DNA from: Paenibacillus glycinis
GTDB taxonomy: Bacteria > Bacillota > Bacilli > Paenibacillales > Paenibacillaceae
NCBI RefSeq assembly: GCF_009909185.1
Contig: NZ_JAAAMV010000001.1
Span: 864,983-928,982, forward strand
Length of the DNA stretch: 64,000 nt
Direction: 5' to 3'
The position numbers and the translations under genes are program-made. The notes beneath the pieces were generated by a model, which did not search any database, was not told where the DNA came from, and saw only the letters and a list, made by a program, of their open reading frames with translations. Below are positions 38,480-46,384 of this stretch, piece after piece (position 1 is the first letter of the stretch; each line of letters opens with the position of its first letter).

Positions 38480-39631
38480 TTAGAATGGGACCAGTTGCAA
38501 ATTGAATAGCCGATCGACGAACCAGACGAAACCAACGATAAAAATGGCCGCGGATGTTACGATGGTTACTCTTCTGAGAGAGAACTTTTTCTTTATCAAG
38601 TAAAGCAGAGGCAGCGTGACTAATAAGATCAACAGTTGTCCAACTTCTACGCCGACATTGAACGAAACCACCGAGCGAACAAGATTCGATTTGTTTGCGA
38701 CATATTCCTGAAGGACACTGGCAAAACCGAATCCATGAACCAGCCCGAACATAAAGGTGAACAGCAATCGATAATTGACCTGTTTTGACAAGAGGTTTTC
38801 CGCCGCGATATAACAGATGGAAAGCGCAATGACGCTTCCGACATACTTCGGGTTCAGATTGACAACATGCATGGCCGCCAGCAGCAAAGTAATGCTGTGC
38901 GCCACAGTAAATGTCGCGATGATTTTTATGGTTTCCCTTGTGGATAAACCGATCACGATTAAAGCAAGCAAGAACGCGATGTGATCATACCCGGTTAGGA
39001 AATGTATGATGCCGAGTCCTACATAAGTGGCGATATCAGCCACAATTGCCGCGGTTTTATCAGAGAAATCCCATACAGTATTGTTGGAATCGAATATGTT
39101 TTGCAAATCCGGCGGAGTCTTATCGAAGACCGCTTGCACCGAATCGTCATCGGCATCGGTATAATAAATATAGCCAATATTCGCATGTTGATTATTGGTT
39201 TCTTCAAATAATAGATGATAAGCAATTTTCACCTTATTTTTTTGCCAATTAAAATCCAGATCACTTACTTTCAGCCATATTATCCACGTTGTACCTTCCC
39301 GCTCAATTTTAACCACCTTTTCTGGATATGAGCGGTCATTGATGGAAACCGATAGCTTCTCGTTGATATAGGGTTGGATGACCTTGGTTGTCATTTCATG
39401 GAGCTGGTCATCAGTCAGATGGTCCAGGTCAAATCCAAGTTCCTTGATCCCTTTTATTTGCTGGAATAACTCGGGGTCGAGCTCGATTGTAGACAGAATA
39501 CGATCTTTGCCAAAGGCCCATTTGGAGCTTCCTAGATACATGTCGTGAGCAAACGCGGGGGTCACTCCGCAAAGTAATAAGACGAGGACCAGGATCAATG
39601 CCGCTAGTTTTTTGTACCCTTGTATAAGCAT
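38480..39631 (-). CDS. HupE/UreJ-family protein with extracytoplasmic N-terminal domain
   Basis: 383 aa. The signal peptide probably ends at PAFA, so the mature chain would begin HDMYLGSSKW, a His-first N-terminus of the kind that can bind copper or another metal. An extracytoplasmic beta-rich domain (about 28-185) is followed by six TM segments with IIHFLTGYDHIAFLLAL and FGLVHGFGFASVL. First gene of the operon; 22 bp separate it from the TPR gene. Confidence 0.87.
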   Translation of the reverse strand: MLIQGYKKLAALILVLVLLLCGVTPAFAHDMYLGSSKWAFGKDRILSTIELDPELFQQIKGIKELGFDLDHLTDDQLHEMTTKVIQPYINEKLSVSINDRSYPEKVVKIEREGTTWIIWLKVSDLDFNWQKNKVKIAYHLLFEETNNQHANIGYIYYTDADDDSVQAVFDKTPPDLQNIFDSNNTVWDFSDKTAAIVADIATYVGLGIIHFLTGYDHIAFLLALIVIGLSTRETIKIIATFTVAHSITLLLAAMHVVNLNPKYVGSVIALSICYIAAENLLSKQVNYRLLFTFMFGLVHGFGFASVLQEYVANKSNLVRSVVSFNVGVEVGQLLILLVTLPLLYLIKKKFSLRRVTIVTSAAIFIVGFVWFVDRLFNLQLVPF

Positions 39632-39999
39632 TCACAATGCACTCTTTTCTTCTGTAAGCTATGCCATGGCCGAAAGAAACACTCCGACCCTTGACCTCTT
39701 GGCAGTACGGAAACCAGACTGAATTGATTATTAACCAATTAATTATATGAAAGGTATGTATGGCGAACATAAAAGTTATGTTGTTTTCTCGTAAAAACTG
39801 AGATGTAGCACGATTGAAAGCAACCATGCCACAGGAATAAAGAAATGGCGGAGAAAGGATTCATTCCCTAACGCCGCCATTTTTAATTACCTATGTTTGA
39901 GGTAAACCATCCATCCTACGATGGAGAATAGCTTATCTTTTTGACAGCCCGTTTCGGAGATATGCAGGGCGTGTGACACGCCCCGCTGCCCCAGATGTC
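39632..39999. other. Intergenic region with one terminator
   Basis: About 370 bp between the HupE operon start and the end of the phosphatase gene. It holds the hairpin at 39843-39885 and a second G+C-rich hairpin, GGGCGTG/CACGCCC, near 39966-39982. Confidence 0.6.
39843..39885. terminator. Terminator downstream of the phosphatase gene
   Basis: AAATGGCGG and CCGCCATTT form a 9-bp stem around a 22-nt loop, followed by TTTTTA on the plus strand and a TTTC-TTTATT tail on the minus strand. Confidence 0.55.
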
Positions 40000-42900
40000 T
40001 TAAAGGCTGCCTTTCTCCTGCAACATCAGATAGAGAGTGTAGATCATTTGCGCGGTTTCCGCTCTCGTCGCTTGACCCGTCGGGTTCAACAACGAGCTGC
40101 TGCCTTTCACGATACCGGCATTGACCAATTCTTCCACAGCTTTGACTGCGTAAGGCGCAACCTTCGCCGTGTCTTTGAAGCCTTTCAAGTCTGCCGTCGT
40201 GCCGCTTAGGTCCAGCTTGCCGGTGACGTCCATTGCCCGGCTCATAAGAACCATCATGTCCTGACGCGAGATGAATTCACGCGGATTGAACTTGTTGTCT
40301 CCCGTGCCGTTCGCGATGCCGAGCGCTTTGACGATGCCAAGCGCTTTATAGTAGTAGTCGTTCGCCTTCACGTCGCTGAAGTTGGACGTGACGTCCGCCT
40401 TCAGGTCCAACATGCGGACGAGCATTTCCATAAAGTCCGCTCGCGTGATCTGCTTGCCCGGCTCGAAGGCCGTAGCCGATGTGCCGTTGATGATGCCCTT
40501 GTCGGCCAGCACCGCGATTGCGTCTTTTGCCCAGTCGTAATGCGAATCGACGTCTTTGAACGGATTGGCCGGAATGACCGGCGTTCCGCCGCCGTTACCC
40601 GGAGGCGTCGTTCCGCTGCCGTTGTCCGGAGGCGTCGTTCCGCCGCCGTTACCCGGAGGTGTCGTTCCGCCGCCGTTTCCACCGCCATTGTCTCCGCCGC
40701 CGTTACCCGGATTCGTCGTATCTGCTTTTTGGTAGATGACATGGAGTTGTGGAATCTGCTCTGCATGGGTGCCTGCGCCTTCAAAAGATTCGGCGGTTCT
40801 GGTGCCCTGACCGGTTAGAATGAAGCCTAGCGTATTCCCTTCAACCCACTCATCCTTATTTACGATGTCCTGGACCAAAGATGCAACGTTAGGCGTTTGC
40901 TGGTCTGGGCCTGCTTCATGCTCTACCGTCCACTTAGGAATATCCTTCCAGTTTACAGAATCCTTCGTCTTCACCCGCGACGAAACATTCGGCGGATCTT
41001 GCAGTTGCGAGTTCGCAACGTCTTCCGCATAAATATTCACGTCGAACGGATCCACGTTATTATCGGGCTCATCAACGGAGAACTGGATATAGGCGTCAAG
41101 AATCTTCGCCCCTTTCGGAATAGCCAGTTCAGCAAATCGGAGCAAGATCTGTTGGTTGGAGTCTTCCGTTACGATTTCCAAGTCGGAACTTTCCAAATCC
41201 AACGTTCCATCCGCACCTTCTTCCGTATCGTCGTATTGGCCTTTGATAGGCGCTACGAGTACTTGGGCATCTTCGCCCGCCGAAGGGCCGACAATGATGG
41301 ATACCGTATTACTATCGACTGTAATTCCCCCGACGGTAACTGCTGCCTGAATGGTTACGGCCGTCGTACGAACCGGCGCATTCTTCACAGTTACAGTGCC
41401 ATCAGCGGAAATGGACAAGATATTTTCCAAGCTTGTCTTATAGCTGACGGTAGCCGAAGAAAGGTCCATAGCGGCTCCTACATTGTCTTTCGCCGATAAG
41501 CTTAGCTTAGCCTTAGCATCACCGGACAATGAACCGCGATCCGAAGTTAACGTTGATTCTGCCAACCCATCCGGATTTTCGATCTTGATGGTCACCTTGT
41601 TACTCGTAACCAACTTGCTGCCGTCATAGATCTCAGCCCAAACCTGAGCGGATTCATTAAACACAGGCTTGTTCTTCAGCGACACTGTTCCATCTCCCGC
41701 AATGGTGAGTCTGTCCGGCTTATCCGTGTAATATCTTACAACGGCACCGGCAAGATCCACATTTGCATTTTTGCTGTCGACAGCCGCCAGACCGAGCTTA
41801 ATGCTGCTTTCGGGAGAAGCCGTTTGCAACGTATCTTTGTCTGGGGTCATGGTCAGCTTGGAAATGTCCAATTGAGTCTGCGTGTTCTTAACCGTGATGG
41901 TCTCGATATCCGTGCCGTCAATCCGACGGGAGGTTACTTTCATCGTGTCCCCTTTAACATCGAACTCGGTTAAGAAGTACGACGCATCGGCCTTGACGAT
42001 GTTCGGCCAAGTCGGGTCCACTTGATATGTCGGAGCGCCGCCGCCGCCGGAGGTGAGGTACTCGATGCCGTCGACCTCGGCACGGGCATAGTTATGATTG
42101 TGTCCGTTCAGATACAACGGTACCCCAAACTGCTGCAGGATAGGGTGGATGTATTTTTGAAGATCCGTATTGTTCTCATGCGTGCCGGCACCCCAAGCCG
42201 GTTGATGGCCCATGACGATTTTCCACGGTTTGGTCGTGGTGGACAAGTCGTTGATCAGCCAGTTATACTGCGCCGAGCCGGGCTTAAAGTCCGCATACTC
42301 GTCCATTACGGAGATATGGACCGGACCGTAATCGAAGGACCAGTAAAAGTCATTCACGTATGGATAAGGGAAGTACTTCTCGTAGACCGAACCTACGCCC
42401 TCATGGTTGCCTCTTGCCCCCATCATCGGAACTTCGGCCTGGAGAGCACTCAACGCCGGGTAAGCGGTCTTATCATTCATGAAGTATTGAGCGGTCCAGT
42501 TGCTCTCGGAGTCGCTCGAAGCAATATCCCCGCTGTTCAGGAGAAGCGTCTGGTAGGATGGGTCGGCGTTATAAGCCTCCCGTGCCAGGGCGGCTACTTT
42601 CTCCTGGTAAGCCGGTTGGGTACGACTGTCGCCGTAGGAAAGAAATTTCACGGAAGTAGCGTCAGCAGCAGGCGCGGTGACGAACGAACCGGCCTGACCG
42701 TCTACCTCATAATAATACTTGGTAGCCGGCTGCAAGTCGGTCAGGTCGATCTTATGCTGGTTGTCGCTACCGTATGTCTCGACGGACTTTTCACCCAACG
42801 AATAATTGGTGTCGGTCCCCCACTTGATCGTATTCGGTTGGTTATCGCTCGTCTGCCAAAGGACGCTCATCGCGCTGTTTGATCCTGTATAGAGCAAATA

Positions 42901-43020
42901 CGGCCCCTTGATGATCGTGCTTTCAGCCGAGACGTTTAAAATCCCGATGGAGAACAGAATCGTACATACGAACACAGCCAATGTTAAACCTTTCCATTTG
43001 GCTTTCAACTTCACCTTCAT
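40000..43020 (-). CDS. SLH-anchored purple-acid-phosphatase-like metallophosphoesterase
   Basis: 1006 aa; GGGGAGATGAC precedes the ATG. A signal peptide (1-32) and an Fn3-like purple acid phosphatase N-domain (35-118) come first. The calcineurin-type catalytic domain keeps all metal ligands: Asp131 (GDSR), Asp165 (GDIASS), Asn205-His206 (GNHE), His272 (GHQPAW) and His307/His309 (GHNHNYAR). Two Ig-like modules (about 385-580), a DNRLRE-like module (about 600-755), a Gly/Pro/Thr linker (GGGTTPPGNGGG repeats) and three SLH domains (about 825-1000) follow. It is expected to hydrolyse phosphate esters at the wall, perhaps under phosphate starvation. The divergent cluster starts 427 bp away. Confidence 0.93.
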   Translation of the reverse strand: MKVKLKAKWKGLTLAVFVCTILFSIGILNVSAESTIIKGPYLLYTGSNSAMSVLWQTSDNQPNTIKWGTDTNYSLGEKSVETYGSDNQHKIDLTDLQPATKYYYEVDGQAGSFVTAPAADATSVKFLSYGDSRTQPAYQEKVAALAREAYNADPSYQTLLLNSGDIASSDSESNWTAQYFMNDKTAYPALSALQAEVPMMGARGNHEGVGSVYEKYFPYPYVNDFYWSFDYGPVHISVMDEYADFKPGSAQYNWLINDLSTTTKPWKIVMGHQPAWGAGTHENNTDLQKYIHPILQQFGVPLYLNGHNHNYARAEVDGIEYLTSGGGGAPTYQVDPTWPNIVKADASYFLTEFDVKGDTMKVTSRRIDGTDIETITVKNTQTQLDISKLTMTPDKDTLQTASPESSIKLGLAAVDSKNANVDLAGAVVRYYTDKPDRLTIAGDGTVSLKNKPVFNESAQVWAEIYDGSKLVTSNKVTIKIENPDGLAESTLTSDRGSLSGDAKAKLSLSAKDNVGAAMDLSSATVSYKTSLENILSISADGTVTVKNAPVRTTAVTIQAAVTVGGITVDSNTVSIIVGPSAGEDAQVLVAPIKGQYDDTEEGADGTLDLESSDLEIVTEDSNQQILLRFAELAIPKGAKILDAYIQFSVDEPDNNVDPFDVNIYAEDVANSQLQDPPNVSSRVKTKDSVNWKDIPKWTVEHEAGPDQQTPNVASLVQDIVNKDEWVEGNTLGFILTGQGTRTAESFEGAGTHAEQIPQLHVIYQKADTTNPGNGGGDNGGGNGGGTTPPGNGGGTTPPDNGSGTTPPGNGGGTPVIPANPFKDVDSHYDWAKDAIAVLADKGIINGTSATAFEPGKQITRADFMEMLVRMLDLKADVTSNFSDVKANDYYYKALGIVKALGIANGTGDNKFNPREFISRQDMMVLMSRAMDVTGKLDLSGTTADLKGFKDTAKVAPYAVKAVEELVNAGIVKGSSSLLNPTGQATRAETAQMIYTLYLMLQEKGSL

Positions 43021-43446
43021 GTCATCTCCCCATTCTCTTTCATTAGCAGTCGGCCATGGACCCCCGGTTCGGCATCTTCCTCCATCAATCCAAAACTAAC
43101 GAAATCCCCTCCTTACTTCGCTGTTATCGACTTACTAGCAGGTCAGCATGCACGTCTCTCTCTCTCTTCGTGCCATGTAAAGAATTGCGGAATTCCCAGA
43201 ATATACCTAATAATAAGCCGCCAACTGCTCTAGCCATTATACTCGCAATCTTTCATTTGAAAATTTAAGATAAAATTAATTTTGTATTAAGCTAATTTTA
43301 AGCATCGACGCCGCCTCGTCCCAGCCATAAAAACTGCCTCGTTTCGATAACGTTTGCAATATCCTAAACTGGCATTAACATTCTTCTGATAATTCATGTC
43401 TAGAATTATCGACAACATAATCCCTAACGAAAGAGATGGACTGGCG
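43021..43446. other. Divergent intergenic region
   Basis: About 425 bp between the phosphatase gene and the divergent four-gene cluster. It is AT-rich around 43255-43300. A candidate operator dyad lies at 43388-43410. No coding frame was recognised. Confidence 0.5.
43388..43410. promoter_or_regulatory. Candidate operator dyad upstream of the 43.4-46.2 kb cluster
   Basis: GATAATTC (43388-43395), a 7-bp spacer and GAATTATC (43403-43410) form a perfect 8-bp dyad, about 37 bp before the first start codon of the cluster. It does not fit the Fur or PhoP box spacing I know. Confidence 0.35.
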
Positions 43447-44010
43447 ATGAAATCAATCTTCAATGCAAGAGATTTTGCGGTTACGCAAGCGAGCGTAGCC
43501 GCGCTGCTTTTTTTATGCATTCCTTTGTTTAATGTCATTGGATTCAGCAATCACAAGCTGGAAGCCGTTCTTCATGGCTTAGGCGCGACCATCACCGTGA
43601 TCATGAGTTGCCAAGTGCTTCATTTGACCTATCCCATGCTGCGGGGCAAGAAAGGAGCAGCGGTCACCCTGGAATGGGTACTTTGGCTCACAAACATCCT
43701 GGTTCTGGTTACGATCATCTTTGGCAATTGGCTTTACATCGCTTACCGAGGACCGGATGGTCCCCAGCAGTGGCTGATGTACCGCAGCCCCGAGGTCCAT
43801 CTCATCCTAATGGAATATAAAGAATTCGTCTCGCTGTACCCGCTCCCCCTGGGAATCGCGGCGGCCGTCTTATTGCGCCGGTTTCGCCATCAGCTCGAAC
43901 CGGGCTCGGCAATTAGCGGAATCATTGCTTTACTGATCACGCTGTTCTGGATCTGTTTACTGGTCGGACTTGCATTCGGGCTCGGCTTGACGAAACTGAA
44001 AATGGTATGA
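43447..44010 (+). CDS. Integral membrane protein, unknown
   Basis: About 187 aa from the ATG at 43447; an ATG 51 bp earlier is in frame but overlaps the dyad. Five TM segments with charged loops (GNWLYIAYRGPDGPQQW, EVHLILMEYKEFVSLYPLPL). The pattern of His, Glu and Arg next to membrane helices resembles small redox or heme-binding membrane proteins, but I recognise no family. It overlaps or abuts the next gene. Confidence 0.75.
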   Translation: MKSIFNARDFAVTQASVAALLFLCIPLFNVIGFSNHKLEAVLHGLGATITVIMSCQVLHLTYPMLRGKKGAAVTLEWVLWLTNILVLVTIIFGNWLYIAYRGPDGPQQWLMYRSPEVHLILMEYKEFVSLYPLPLGIAAAVLLRRFRHQLEPGSAISGIIALLITLFWICLLVGLAFGLGLTKLKMV

Positions 44011-44039
44011 TTTTCAACATGATAGGGAGAGAACATAAG

Positions 44040-44432
44040 GTGAAAGAAACAAAACAACGAAAAACAGGCGAAATCGCCGCTATCCTGCTTTCCGTATGGC
44101 TCGGTATTGCAGCGACAACGCTCACTCACTTGTGGAGTTACTATAATCCGCTTCATGCTAATGCGATCTTGCTGAATTGGGGTTCCTGGATCCCCTCTTG
44201 GTGGGCCATCGGTCCCTATACCGGCAAAGAAACGGCGGGACTGGTCGTCTGGTTGGGCACATGGGCGATACTCCACTGGACGCTGGGACGGATCGAGGTC
44301 AAGCTGAAGCCTTGGACGATCGGATTCGCGGTTGCTTTTATCGTCAATCTGATCATTCTCTGGCCGACCGTCTACCACGCCATCTTGTGGTGGCCTTCCT
44401 TGCCGAACACGTTACCGGGAGGAGAGGGTTAA
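44040..44432 (+). CDS. Integral membrane protein, unknown
   Basis: About 130 aa from a GTG at 44040 with GGGAGAG 9 nt upstream. An in-frame ATG at 44007 overlaps the previous stop (ATGA) but has no Shine-Dalgarno. Three to four TM segments (IAAILLSVWLGIAATTL, GLVVWLGTWAILHWTLG, IGFAVAFIVNLIIL). It is 4 bp from the following gene. Its presence in the cluster suggests a membrane complex with the previous protein. Confidence 0.7.
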   Translation: MKETKQRKTGEIAAILLSVWLGIAATTLTHLWSYYNPLHANAILLNWGSWIPSWWAIGPYTGKETAGLVVWLGTWAILHWTLGRIEVKLKPWTIGFAVAFIVNLIILWPTVYHAILWWPSLPNTLPGGEG

Positions 44433-44436
44433 GCCT

Positions 44437-45858
44437 ATGGCAGCCTTATACAAATATAAGCTTTCTTTATCGCTGCTCGTGTTAATTGGCATTCTGTTTT
44501 GTTCCTTCTATTGGACAAGGGTACCCATGGTGGGATCAAAGTTATCCGCCGCATCCTCGACGTCGTTTCGGTTTGGTTATTTCAGCCAGCAGGACGGGGA
44601 CATCGGGGAATGGATCAAGCAATTCCGGGACATCTCGTATTTCGCTGCGTCCAACCGGTTGCTGCAGGATCATCCGGATGCGCGATCGTTCCAGCTCTAC
44701 CCCGTCTATGACGGTTCTGCGACGGAACAGGACTTCGACCAAGCGTATCCTCACGTGCCTACCGAGACGCTTCCGGGTTACGGGAAATCCGTTTACGCGA
44801 TTAAGCAAGGAAACGCCAAGCTCTTCTTTCTGAACGCAGGCCGGTTAAGCGATGCGGGAGACAAGCAGTTGGAATGGATCCGCACGACGATGAGCGGAAG
44901 TAAACAAACCTTCGCCCTTGCCTGGCTAAGCGAAGATCCGAAACTTCCCGAGGTGTGGAAGGCGCTCCGGACGGCCGGTATTAACGCGGTATTCGTCCGC
45001 GATACCGTCTATGTCCTTCATGTAGGCGTCTCCCAAGAGCCTGCCAATTATCAGCCCTCCGGATACGAGGACTGGGACAAATGGGGCTTGTCCGAGATGA
45101 AGGAATCGTCTGTTATTACGGTAATGGAAGCGAATGCCAATGCGTTGACCATGAAAGCGGAGAACGAGCAGGGACAGATCGTGGATCAACTGGTACTGGA
45201 TGCGGATAACCTGGCTTCGTGGGACCTTGCCACGTTAAAGGAAAAAAAGGAAATTCCGCTCGTGGGCATTCAATCCTTATGGCACTATCACCCCGGTGAC
45301 GATTCGATTAAATCCTCCATTCCAAAAGGGGTAGACTTAGTGGGAGAAGGACCGATTATTGAAACCACCCACACGGAACCGGTTCCTCTGCCTGCTGACG
45401 ATTGGCGAAGTCCGGATTACGACGATTCCGACTGGAAAACCGGCAGAGCTCCTTTGGGATTTACGAATAACAAGGAGCTGCAAGCCTATCTTCAAACCAA
45501 ATTAGAGGTCGTGCCGTCCCCGACCTATTATTTCCGCAAGTCGTTTGAACTGAACGGCGATCCGCAGGAACTGTCTGATTTGGATTTGAATATCGCCTTC
45601 GAGGACGGCTACGTCGTTTATCTGAACGGCCAGGAAGTATCTCGAGACGCGATTATTTCCGGGTTCCTGACCGAATCCTCGCTTGCTTTTCCGAATGAAT
45701 TTACCTTCTATCGGAGAATTGATCTCAAGGCCCATTTAAACAAGCTTGTGAAGGGGACCAATGAAATTGCGGTCGAAGTGCATCGCGGCCACCCCGGCGC
45801 GCCCAATCTGTTTTTTGACCTCGGCCTGTCTGTTGAATCCAATGGAGAGGAACGTTGA
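44437..45858 (+). CDS. Membrane-anchored metallophosphoesterase-like protein lacking metal ligands
   Basis: 473 aa with an N-terminal anchor (about 8-28). Residues 45-200 follow the same order as the phosphatase at 40-43 kb: FQLYPVYDG for the GNHE region, YGKSVYAIKQGNAKLFFLN for the YWSFDYGPVHISVMD strand pair, QLEWIRTTM for YNWLINDL, TFALAWLSEDP for KIVMGHQP, and INAVFVRDTVYVLHV for VPLYLNGHNHNY. Every metal ligand is absent. The C-terminal half is a galactose-binding-like beta-sandwich (DDWRSPDYDDSDWKTGRAPL; VYLNGQEVSRD), a module often attached to secreted phosphoesterases. It is probably a binding protein, not an enzyme (inference). Confidence 0.7.
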   Translation: MAALYKYKLSLSLLVLIGILFCSFYWTRVPMVGSKLSAASSTSFRFGYFSQQDGDIGEWIKQFRDISYFAASNRLLQDHPDARSFQLYPVYDGSATEQDFDQAYPHVPTETLPGYGKSVYAIKQGNAKLFFLNAGRLSDAGDKQLEWIRTTMSGSKQTFALAWLSEDPKLPEVWKALRTAGINAVFVRDTVYVLHVGVSQEPANYQPSGYEDWDKWGLSEMKESSVITVMEANANALTMKAENEQGQIVDQLVLDADNLASWDLATLKEKKEIPLVGIQSLWHYHPGDDSIKSSIPKGVDLVGEGPIIETTHTEPVPLPADDWRSPDYDDSDWKTGRAPLGFTNNKELQAYLQTKLEVVPSPTYYFRKSFELNGDPQELSDLDLNIAFEDGYVVYLNGQEVSRDAIISGFLTESSLAFPNEFTFYRRIDLKAHLNKLVKGTNEIAVEVHRGHPGAPNLFFDLGLSVESNGEER

Positions 45859-45860
45859 TT

Positions 45861-46244
45861 ATGCTCAGGAACGTGGCGAATTGCCTAAGAAAACCGACAA
45901 GGCGTAATGTTACCTCATGCTTGCTGGTCGTTGTTCTCGTCTTGTTAATGACCGGATGCGTCCCGGCTCCGAAAAGCTCGATTCCGATTGCCGACATTGC
46001 CCTGACGAACAACCATGTGATTGTCCAAAACGAAACCGGATTTATTTGGTATCATGCAAAGCTTACCATTGACGACAAGTACACCTATGAAGCACCGATG
46101 ATGACCGCCGGCAAATCCAGCGTGCCATTAGCCAAATTCGTTGACGACCAAGGCCATGGTTACAAGCGCGATCGGTTGAGCATCCGCCATCTGACGATCG
46201 ATATTACCGACACGTTGGGCACTAAGAGGCATCTTAGTTGGTGA
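45861..46244 (+). CDS. Small lipoprotein, unknown
   Basis: 127 aa, ATG at 45861 with GAGAGG upstream, immediately after the previous stop. The lipobox LLMTGC lies at the end of an N-terminal hydrophobic segment. The mature part (about 95 aa) is beta-rich without a recognised family. Last gene of the cluster; a strong terminator follows. Confidence 0.78.
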   Translation: MLRNVANCLRKPTRRNVTSCLLVVVLVLLMTGCVPAPKSSIPIADIALTNNHVIVQNETGFIWYHAKLTIDDKYTYEAPMMTAGKSSVPLAKFVDDQGHGYKRDRLSIRHLTIDITDTLGTKRHLSW

Positions 46245-46276
46245 TACAGTAAATTTCCATTCCAAATCAAACAAAG

Positions 46277-46317
46277 AAGGAGCAAGCCCCCCAAAATTCG
46301 AGGGCTTGCTCCTTTTT
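46277..46317 (+). terminator. Terminator of the 43.4-46.2 kb cluster
   Basis: AAGGAGCAAGCCC and GGGCTTGCTCCTT form a 13-bp stem followed by TTTT. The T-run makes it a plus-strand terminator; it also sits past the end of the convergent beta-helix gene. Confidence 0.9.
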
Positions 46318-46384
46318 TGTGGCCTTTTCAGCGGCCTTCTTAACAACACGAGCCATCCAAGGGATGGTTTTCTAACGATAGCGC

